The notes beneath the pieces are model-generated. The model did not search any database, was not told the origin of the DNA, and was given only the letters and a program-made list of their open reading frames with translations. From positions 60,950,501 through 61,014,500 of the forward strand of contig CM027381.1 of the NCBI GenBank assembly GCA_015680905.1: DNA of 64,000 bases, given 5' to 3'. This DNA is from Coptis chinensis (taxonomy: Eukaryota; Streptophyta; Magnoliopsida; Ranunculales; Ranunculaceae). Below are positions 56,186 through 64,000 of this stretch, in pieces (the first letter of the stretch is position 1; every line of letters starts with the position of its first letter). The translations under genes and the position numbers were made by a program.

Positions 56186-57694
56186 TCTTTGATGATCCCA
56201 CATAGTGAATCATGTATAATTTTATTTTATGTCATGCTTGCAAAGAGGCTTTAGAAGGATCAATAGAAGTTGGTATTACACACCACCACCTTGGATAATT
56301 AACGAGAAATTGGAAACGGGATGCAAATGAATTCAACTAACCTAAAAAATAATTAACATGAAATCGCAAATTGTATGCAACTACATTGAACTAAGCTCAA
56401 AGAATAATTAGCATGAAATTAGAAACTAGATGCAAGTGCATTTTTTAACTAATTAAACTCTAAAAATAACTAATGAGAAATTGAAAACTGGATGCAATTG
56501 CATTGAACTATCTCATAGAATAATTAACAGAAAATCAGAAACTAAATTCAAATGTAATGAACTAAACTCAAAGAATAATTAACGAAAAAATATGGAAACT
56601 AGCATATAGATACAAATGCATCGAGCGAACTAACCTCAAACCTCAAAGAATAATTGACGGGAAATCGACAATTGGATGCAAATGCATTAAACCAACCTCA
56701 AAAAAAAAATTAATGAGATATCGGAAACATAATGCAACTACGCGGAACAAACCTCAAATAATAATTAACGAAAATTGAAAACTAGCATCAAATTAACATC
56801 AAAATATAATTAATGAGAAATCGAAAATTGGATGCAACTGTATTGAACTAACCTTAATGAATAATTAACGAGAAATCGGAAATTTGATGCAACTGTATTG
56901 AACTAACTTTAATGAATAATTCACAGAAAATCGGAAATTGGATGCAACTACATTGAACTAACCTCAATGAATAATTAAAGGAAAATCATAAACTAGATGC
57001 AACTACATCGAACTAACCTCAAAGAAGAATTAACGGGAAATAAAAAACTAGATGGAACTGCATGAAACTAACCTCAAAAAATAATTAACAAAAAATCGGC
57101 AACTAGATACAAACGCATTGAACTAGCCTCAAAGAATATTTAACAAGAAATCAAAAACTAAATGACCTAACTTCACAGAATAATTAACGTAAAATCAGAT
57201 GCTGGACGCAACTACTTAGAACTGACCTTAAAGAATAATTAACGGAAAATCAGATACTAGACACAACTGCATGAAACTAACCTCAAAGAATAATTAACGG
57301 AAAATTAGAAGTTGGATACAACTGTATGGAACTAACCTTAAAGAATATTTATCGGGAAATCAGAAACTAAATAATTAACCTAAAGAATAACTAACGTGAA
57401 ATCGAAAACTAGATGCACAATCATTGAACTAACCTAAAAAAATAATTAACATGAAATTAGAAACTGGATGTAACAACATAGAACTAACTTCATAGAATAA
57501 TTAACGGAAAATCAGAAACTGAATGCAAATGTAATGAGTATGTTATTTTAATGATGAGTGAGGTTTTCATATTGCAAGAAATTTGAATGAGTGATCAATA
57601 TAATAATCATATCTCATAGTTCTGCACAATTGCTAATATTTTCATAACAATTTAATATAACAGCACCCGCTCGTAGGAGGGGTTCGAAAGCTAG
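56186..57694 (+). mobile_element. Helitron-type element 3 with both ends visible
   Basis: 1,509 bp. The left end TCTTTGATGATCCCACATAG follows an A. The right end CAGCACCCGCTCGTAGGAGG then GGTTCGAAAGCTAG is followed by T. The terminal hairpin is imperfect (ACCC/GGGT core). Between them lie about 23 units of the 55-bp repeat and a short version of the family tail. No target duplication, as expected for Helitrons. Non-autonomous. Confidence 0.75.
56290..57530. repeat. ~55-bp tandem repeat array 3b
   Basis: Same unit as arrays 1, 2 and 3a, inside Helitron 3. Confidence 0.88.
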
Positions 57695-58452
57695 TTTAGC
57701 TCAAATAGCATCTTTGTAGTGTAAAATAACCGAGCTATTTGGGCTCGGCTCATTTAAGCTCAAGCTCGCTCGTTTAACTATATGAGCCGAGCTCGAGCTC
57801 AATTTAAGACTCATGTAATAAACAAGCCGAGTTTGAGCACAATAAAACTCAGCTCGTTTAGCTCGAATTCCACCCTTACATGAAAGAATAAAAAAAGATC
57901 AGTATGCAGTTAGAGGTTATCCTAGGTGATGGCCTAGGTGCATATATGACTAACCCCTTAGGAGTAATCTCAAACATGACATTAATCCTGACACGCGCTT
58001 TTGAGTGGATAGGTTCTTGAAAATTATGTTGTTAGTTATCTAGCTTTTGTTTCAATATGCATATATGGTGGAATACCAAACTCGTGTATTCGTCAGTTGT
58101 GATGACAAACACAGAGTTATAATTTACTTAATTACTTTTGGTTTTTATGAAATTAGAAAAATGTGCTTAAATTTAGTTGAAGCTCTTAAGAACATTTTCT
58201 AGTTGTATTTGTTTTTTATAAGTAATATTGTTTTAATTATGATTAGTTTGATTGTTTGAGTGATATAAAGATTGCCTCCTGTTCTTTTGTTTTTTTGTTT
58301 CTTTTTTTTCCCCTTCGTTAGTTTGTAGGCCTTAGAATAATCACGAATGGTATAATTCATACTAGGTATTGTTCAGACAGGGGAACAAAATAGAAGTGGG
58401 GTTTGTGCAGTGTCCTTGAGCAGTACATACTCTTCTCGGATCATTTTCAGAT
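57695..58452. other. Unassigned sequence; AGCTCG-rich patch
   Basis: 57735-57870 is rich in GAGCTCGAGCTC and TCGTTTAGCTCG strings, resembling the interior of a plant DNA-transposon-derived repeat without clear ends. No gene until the carrier pseudogene. Confidence 0.45.
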
Positions 58453-59098
58453 GATTCGTTAAAACCAGTTGTCTTGGTTGGAAATATGCAGGTTGGTCAA
58501 TTTTGGTTTAAAAGAAGGGTTAACTAGTATTACCCCGCCAATTAGGATTTCCCCCCAACTAGATGGGAAATTAGGGTCTCCTCCCTAAATACACACAAAA
58601 AAAAGTTTGACTTTTTTTTGTGTGTATTTAAGAGACCCTAATTTCCCATCTAGTTGGGGGGAAATCCTAATTGGCTCATCTAGTAGGGGGGTAACACTAG
58701 TTCACCCTTAAAAGAATAGAGTAGTGTCATGAAATTTCTTCTTTCCATTAGTTGGAGTTGATGGCAATAGTGTACTCATTGTTTGTTTTTTTAATTTGGT
58801 AATTGCAGGATAATTTTCTAGCAAGTTTTCTATTAGGATGGGGAATCACAGTAGGAGCAGGGCTTGCGGCGTACCCAATTGATACTGTGTGAAGGAGGAT
58901 GAAGATGACCTCTGGAGAAGCTATTAAGTATAAGAGCTCTCTGAATGCCTTCTCACAGATTATCAAGAATGAAGGGGCCAAGTCTCTCTTCAAGCCTTCA
59001 AGGGTGCTGGTGCAAACATCTTGTGCGCTGTTGCAGGTGCTGGTGTGCTAGCTGGTTATGACAAGCTGCAGCTGATTGTGCTCGGTAAGAAATATTGA
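58453..59098 (+). pseudogene. AAC: ADP,ATP carrier (AAC) pseudogene, C-terminal exons
   Basis: Exon 58453-58491 reads DSLKPVVLVGNMQ. The intron 58492-58808 contains a foldback MITE. Exon 58809-59098 reads DNFLASFLLGWGITVGAGLA, AYPIDTV, then [30 protein letters not shown], and [16 protein letters not shown] with a stop. The family is the inner-mitochondrial-membrane ADP/ATP exchanger. The last P-x-[DE]-x-x-[KR] mitochondrial-carrier signature is PIDTV followed by TGA where Arg is expected, so the diagnostic RRRMMM motif is broken. A frameshift after SLFK lies before the [10 protein letters not shown] segment. Only the last third of a ~300-residue mature protein is present. Confidence 0.9.
58515..58709. 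mobile_element. Foldback MITE in the AAC pseudogene intron
   Basis: 195 bp that fold almost end to end. The left arm AAGGGTTAACTAGTATTACC ... TTAGGGTCTC is mirrored by GAGACCCTAATTTCCC ... GGGTAACACTAGTTCACCCTT around a short loop. AAAAG flanks both ends (58510-58514, 58710-58714). No coding. Confidence 0.88.
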
Positions 59099-59884
59099 TA
59101 TGGTGGTGGTGGGTAACTTGATCAAGTGGGTGATGTGTGGTCGTGAAGCTGATAATGATGAAAAGTTTGTTCTTCTTGTTTTTGACGTTAAGAATGATAC
59201 GAGTAGTTTATCACTTAGTATTTGCACTAGTTGGAATTCTAATGATCAGAGTGTGATAAATGTTAGTAGGTCATATGTTGATGTATCATCATAAACTAAT
59301 GGAAATATAGTGGTTCTTAAGATATTCTGTATTCTGCTTTGCATGATGGTATTTAACAATTACCAAGTTCACTTGATTCTTTCAGCTGAACTGACCGAAA
59401 CAACAACACAAGAATATAAGAATAAATTTATTCGCTGAACTGACCGAAACATGAGCAAACATAGCAAATAACATCCTAACTAAAAAAAATACTAGTACAA
59501 CGACTACAATGCAGCAAAATTACAAGTCTTTCAGACAAATTGAATTTTTAGCGTAGTCTATTATTCTAAAATGGACACAATTTAACAAAACAATCACTTG
59601 CTCGAGTTGGGCTTCTACTGTATCTTATCCGATGACGAATTAATCACTTATGAACCAGAGGCAACCTCCTGATCCAGTTCTGAAAACCATTGAAAATATA
59701 ACCATTAGAGAAGGCATTGCAGGACCCTTATACCCAAACTCTATGTCAAAGCCACAGTGCCTAAACGAGTGAAGTGAAACAGTTGCAGGTTGTTGTCAAA
59801 GGCACCATTAGAAAAGTCAATGAACTTGAACCAGAATCCTTCTGCTAGCTCAGGTGAAATGGTAGCAGATCTTCTGGGTCTTAT
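59099..59884. other. Unassigned gap between AAC and MetRS fragments
   Basis: A repeat of GCTGAACTGACCGAAAC occurs twice (about 59383 and 59434). A plus frame at 59076-59294 overlaps the AAC stop and has no known domain. Confidence 0.4.
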
Positions 59885-60696
59885 CTACCTTATAGCTCCG
59901 GAATAAATGGACAAAACTTTGCATACACCAGTAGATGTGGTGAATGGTGCATCTTTATAGCAAGCTACTACCTCCATGTCTGTGTGGAGATCTGCTTGCA
60001 ACTTTTCAAAAATATTCAGGTTGACATAGCCATTAATAGGTTCACCTTGAAACCCAGGAAACTTTACGCGCTCCCCCACAGGAACAGAATAGGGTGGATC
60101 AACTAATTCAACCTGAAACAAATGGATGCTCATTAATAGTTTGATCGAGTAGTATCCAGTAATCATCATGAAACCAAATGCTTTGCTGTGTTGGAAACAC
60201 TATTCTTGTATTTATCTCCTTTTAGACAATTAGCACGTCACTAGAGAAAATCAGGATATCAATGTTACAAGTAATTCTATACTAGATGAAATAGTGCTTA
60301 CTTTAGTATGATCATCGTTGGAAGGAGCTTAAACCATTGCAAAAGGTGACTGAATGCCCCTCATTTTCACTGGTTTTAGATTACAAAGAACGTAAACCTT
60401 CCGATTCTACAAATGAGAAAGTGTAATGTCTCTAATTTCTGATTCATATTTTTTATTTTAAATGCAATAACAATGAAAATATAATTATATCTTAAACTGA
60501 CATACTTGCATTTCCTCCAGAGGGATATATTTGACAAGGCTGCTAACAACCGTCCTCGGGGTTTCTTCAGCCACATCTATTTCTTGCACATAAAGAGAAT
60601 CAACATCTGGATGCTTCGTAACGTCTGTAATTATGCCAACACATATATCAAGTGTAGTAATGGAAACTTCTGGTGCAGCTGCAAATTTTCGTTTTT
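59885..60696 (-). pseudogene. Methionyl-tRNA synthetase C-terminal EMAPII-like domain, partial
   Basis: Three exons on the minus strand. About 60506-60696: KFAAAPEVSITTLDICVG, KHPDVDSLYVQEIDVAEE, RTVVSSLVKYIPLEEMQ. 60302-60406: NRKVYVLCNLKPVKMRGIQS. 59885-60112: VELVDPPYSVPVGERVKFPG, LQADLHTDMEVVACYKDAPF, TTSTGVCKVLSIYSGAIR and a stop. This is the tRNA-binding OB-fold (EMAPII/Arc1p-like) appended to plant cytosolic MetRS. Splice sites are canonical (GTATGT, GTAAGC donors). A TAA stands for Leu in the second exon (FAMV*APSN), and the catalytic synthetase exons are absent, so this is a fragment. Exon order and phases match the real gene, so it was copied as genomic DNA. Confidence 0.9.
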
Positions 60697-60746
60697 GTCA
60701 TACATTTGCAAAAAAGACACAAAAATGATAAAATAAACCAAAGTGA

Positions 60747-61215
60747 CACTATACCAAAACAGTATATACCTAACGGTCAGAAACCGTTACTAAAAATATT
60801 TGTAACGGTTTTTTTGCGTCACAGTTTTGGCAATTCTAATTCATTATTAATATTCGTAACGGTTAGAACCGTTACATAATTATTTATTGTAACGGTTTTT
60901 TCCATAACTGAAAATATTTGCTAACGGTTTTCTTTGCTCAATTATATTACTCTTTAGTAACGGTTTTATAAAATTAGTAACGCTTTTTTGTGTTACTCTT
61001 TTCTAACATTAGTAACACTTTTATAAAATTAGTAACGCTTTTTTATGTTACTATTTTCTAACATCGGTAACGGTTTTATAAAGTTAGTAACGTTTTTTTG
61101 TGTTACTGATTTATAGAATTTGTAACGGTTAATTTTCTTTTGGTAACGGTTTTGCTATTTCGTAAGTGTTACTCATTGCAAAGCTTAGTTACGGTTTTCC
61201 ACCGTTACAAAACTA
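60747..61215 (+). mobile_element. CACTA transposon end with GTAACGGTT subterminal repeats
   Basis: CACTATACCAAAACAG at 60747 fits a CACTA terminal inverted repeat. It is followed by about 17 copies of GTAACGGTT/AACCGTTAC in both orientations over ~450 bp, the typical subterminal transposase-binding landscape of CACTA (En/Spm) elements. No opposite end (TTTTGGTATAGTG) was found before the window ends and no transposase was seen. It may be truncated or extend to the right. Confidence 0.6.
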
Positions 61216-62221
61216 TTTCATATGTAAAAAAATTAATTTCCCCCAAAACCACCTTTTTTGGGAGACTACTAACATGCATAAAGATGCCCTCACTTATTGG
61301 GTATTATACAATCGTCCATAACATAAATAAGAAATCTCACAAGTACATCCAATCACATAATCTTTGATTAAAATAGCATCATCAAAACGTCTTTCATAAA
61401 TAGGACTTGCCACAAATAAAATACACATTGTTTTCCAAATCAATGAGACTTGCCCTTAAACTCAAACTCTCACATCATTTGTATAGAACTAGCACCTTCA
61501 ATAGTTGCAAGCATCAGAGGATGACTTTGGGATGGTATCATCAGAAAAGTCCCTTTCATCCTATACACCAATAGAAATATATAAAAAGGAGTCAGGCAGT
61601 AGAAAACAAATATGTATAGATATATACTTATATCCTATTATTAAGTAGTAGCTCCTTATACTCAAACTACGGAATTCAAAAAAGAGAATATGGTAGCAGA
61701 CTAGTAGCAATAGAAACATAGTATAGACATGAAAGTTTATGTAATGCCCCAAAACCCTATAACCTTGTCAGACACCTTAACGAAAGACATAAAAATTTCA
61801 GCAGAATCTCCTCTGTATTTTCAACATTTCATATACATAAATCCTGTCATAACCTGAAAATCAAATAATATATTGACTTGTAGAACTAGCTACTCAAATA
61901 TATATTGATTCGTAGAAGCAGCTACTTAACCATCTCGACCAATGCTAGTTAAGTCAAATAACCAATCCTCGAATCAAAAAGACATTATAAATTATATACC
62001 AAAATTAAAATGAAAACAATATATACATCACTTCCACTTATATCAGTGTTATTACACACCTCTATTAGTTCCAACCCGAGATACCATACTTCGAATATAT
62101 ATACACCAATATACATAGCTAAAAATTGTATGTTCTTTTGAAATCTTTCATAAAGATATTTGGATGCTAAACTTGCTCTTTTTTCATCATCACTTGAGTC
62201 TTACGTGTGTTCTTTGTGTTC
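61216..62221. other. Unassigned AT-rich sequence
   Basis: No gene recognised. It could be CACTA interior or intron/3' flank of the DPE1 fragment. Confidence 0.4.
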
Positions 62222-62378
62222 TTTGGAATGTTCATCCTTGCAGAACTCCCTAATCCGAGGATATCTTGCATAGGAACAATAGCAGTTTGAGCCCTTTGAA
62301 GATACCGCCTCCTTAATCAATTTTCAAGATATATCATCCCCGTCTAGTAATGAGAGATACTTCATTACTTATAAGGAT
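62222..62378 (-). pseudogene. DPE1: DPE1 (4-alpha-glucanotransferase) 3' exon, decayed
   Basis: The minus strand reads VMKYLSLLDGDDIS, a TGA where the family has Trp, then KLIKEAVSS, then in another frame AQTAIVPMQDILGLGSSARM and NIP. The family end is 'MKYLSxxEEDDISWxLIxAAxSSxAQTAIIPMQDxLGLGSxARMNxPAT...GNWxWR'. DPE1 is the plastid disproportionating enzyme (GH77) of starch and maltotriose metabolism. After NIP the sequence leaves the family, so the final WRxR-type strand is lost. A stop and a frameshift mark it as a pseudogene. Confidence 0.88.
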
Positions 62379-63496
62379 AAAATCAATATGATGGAAACTT
62401 CATTAAATCAAATAAATAAATAATAGTAATAACTAAATAAGAAAAGACTGCTATTTTATATGGGAACTATACTCACAATGGATTTATGTTCAGGCTGCAA
62501 GCTTTCCTACCAACCCCGAGACTTGAAATGGTGTAAACAAGGTTAGAACTACATAGTTGACACAAATCTCCAACCAATAAATTAGAAAGAAAGATGACTA
62601 CAACCGACAATCAACCTTAGACCTAAATTACATGGACACACCATATTTTGAAAATAATCCGTGTTGGATACGTATCCACATGTCCGTGTCGGACACATAT
62701 TGGACATAATGTATGTGATATACCTCGATTTTTGAAAATTCATCGTGTCCATGTCAATGTAATTTAGCCTTGGACTATATCTTAAGCACCAAAAGAATAG
62801 AGGAAATTCATTTTCGATTACACTACTGGGGTAGGTTAGCACAGATAAGGTCATTCAGACATTCTATGAACCTCTCATAAGAAATAGTCTAGATTGTATC
62901 AACCACACCTTAACATATTGCACTTGTTTAGACTTGAAGAAAAATCAGTGGTGGTAACAATAAAACATATTAATATTTCCTACCAAATTAAAGTAACAAA
63001 AGTTAATGAGGAATGAGTAACTATACATACTCTACCGAGTTGCATCTATCTCTGTGAATAAAGAATTTGTGGCTTCTTGTTTAAGGTAGATAGCCAAACT
63101 CAAATTCATTGGGTATTTTGGCCAATGGGTTCAAGCATTTCTTCTTAGTAAGGAAGATAGTTTATTGAACCATTCAAAAGTAGGGCAAGGCAACCTATAG
63201 AACAAAGAATAGAGGAACCACACAAAGACACATAAAACACTCTCAATAGCTCACCTTACCTTAAATGGGAGGATATTAAATCAACACCGCAGAAAACAAT
63301 GCCTATTGGCACTAGATTACCAAATTCTCGAAAGGATTTCCACTCACCTCCTCTCTAAACTTTTCCAATAACATAAGAATCTTAAGCATGTTCAATATTA
63401 CACCAAAGACTATTCCTCTCTAGCTCCAACCCCCCTAGATAGTGATAGGAATCAACAGAAATTTGGTAACAAGATCATAATAAGAATAAACCTCAC
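62379..63496. other. Likely introns of the DPE1 fragment
   Basis: No exon recognised between the two DPE1 blocks. It contains the small inverted-end repeat at 62634-62766. Confidence 0.45.
62634..62766. mobile_element. Small MITE-like repeat, copy 2
   Basis: 133 bp with inverted ends TAAATTACATGGACAC and TAAATTACATTGACATGGAC (right end read on the minus strand). A diverged copy sits in the DRB intron at 17500-17662. Confidence 0.6.
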
Positions 63497-63585
63497 CGTG
63501 TCATTATCATGAGTTCCAGTGTACACTACTTGATTACGCTCATGATTATGAGGCAAATTAATGTTATACTCACCGTCTCCAAAAG
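63497..63585 (-). pseudogene. DPE1: DPE1 internal exon
   Basis: The minus strand reads FGDGEYNINLPHNHERNQVV and then YTGTHDNDT, ending at a GTGAGG donor. This is the GH77 block 'NPHLPHNHEQNQVVYPGTHDNDT', which in active enzymes holds the Asp of the THDND motif near the catalytic centre. The motif is intact here. It lies in order upstream of the 3' exon. Confidence 0.88.
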
Positions 63586-63702
63586 CTGCACAAGTGGACT
63601 GCAACACAGAACTTCAAGTCATTATTATTGATTCAACTCTTTCAAGACACGGAAAAAAAGAAGGGGAGGGGATGGGTCATAAGCACATAATAACTACCAA
63701 AC

Positions 63703-63771
63703 TGAAGGACATCCATTCCAGGTGCCGCGAATGGCCTTCCTAAGTTGAACAACATCCTCAGTTATCACTCC
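63703..63771 (-). pseudogene. DPE1: DPE1 internal exon with frameshift
   Basis: After an ATGACAG acceptor the minus strand reads GVITEDVVQLRKAI and, one frame over, AAPGMDVLQ. The family reads GVITxDVVxLRxxIxAPGMxVLQFAF, so one small indel is present near 63730. The acidic E of ITED is the acid/base region of GH77. Confidence 0.85.
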
Positions 63772-64000
63772 CTGTCATATTATGATCAAGAGAAATATAA
63801 GATCAATTTCAGTGGAAGCAGCTTGTGGAATTTATATCATATTTCTATTGGTAAAGTCTAATTCTTTAGTAGATCAAGGTAATAATAATCCAATAAATAG
63901 GCCATGTAGCAAGGAGCTACATAACCTACAAGAAGTACTGCCCATCCCAGTTACAACCCCTCTTTAAAATCCAAGTGTGTCAACTCTTGAATACATGCCC
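63772..64000. other. Right edge of window, probable DPE1 intron
   Basis: No exon recognised; upstream DPE1 exons would lie beyond the right edge. Confidence 0.45.

Noticed and set aside
59885-60696. A free-standing functional tRNA-binding (Arc1p/EMAPII) protein
   Set aside because: An in-frame stop in the middle exon and lack of a start upstream argue for a MetRS fragment.
1-64000. tRNA genes
   Set aside because: No cloverleaf with A and B boxes was noticed apart from retrotransposon primer sites.

Overview
This is nuclear DNA of a flowering plant, probably a eudicot; I cannot name the species. The evidence is an AT-rich, gene-poor, transposon-packed landscape: Athila-type LTR elements with a tRNA-Asp primer site, a Cassandra TRIM carrying 5S-like LTRs, Helitrons, CACTA, hAT and Tourist-like elements, and fragments of typical plant genes (plastid/mitochondrial FtsH, PPR, DRB, DPE1). 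I find no gene in the window that is clearly intact. The host genes I recognise are all fragments or decayed copies.

Left part, 1-15 kb. Fragments of FtsH (959-1174, minus) and a PPR gene (1649-1915, minus) are followed by a 6.5-kb non-autonomous LTR element (element A, 2459-8985, minus, TSD AAGGT) sitting inside an unidentified coding-like stretch. Next comes a Helitron-type element made almost wholly of a diverged ~55-bp tandem repeat (9265-13348). A complete Cassandra TRIM (9847-10688, TSD AACTG) lies inside it.

Centre, 16.7-38.6 kb: a three-layer nest. A double-stranded-RNA-binding-protein (DRB) pseudogene is split by element B (17889-38267, plus). B's first reading frame is in turn split by element C (19546-32282, minus, TSD GTAAG), an Athila-clade Ty3/gypsy element with gag, reverse transcriptase, RNase H and integrase. 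LTR divergence counted by eye (about 5% for B, about 3% for C) agrees with the order of nesting. A, B and C share their terminal sequences, the 1.5 kb before the 3' LTR, and a pair of accessory reading frames of the family annotated in plants as 'putative plant transposon protein'. In A and B I find only these accessory frames and no gag or pol.

Right part, 39-64 kb. A Tourist-like MITE; two inverted, diverged copies of an OTU-like gene (42.3-44.2 minus, 47.4-48.4 plus), both without the usual catalytic Cys motif; clusters of GAACAATCATTGTTC-like palindromes; a pseudokinase remnant; two more ~55-bp-repeat Helitron loci (51.9-53.9 and 55.5-57.7 kb); an RPL17 pseudogene; a hAT MITE; an ADP/ATP carrier pseudogene with a foldback MITE in its intron; the C-terminal EMAPII-like domain of a methionyl-tRNA synthetase; one end of a CACTA element with GTAACGGTT subterminal repeats; and scattered exons of a 4-alpha-glucanotransferase (DPE1).

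The genes do not form a pathway. The window is best read as a layered record of insertions into and among gene fragments. All similarity calls come from reading the sequence and remembered family signatures; no search was run.
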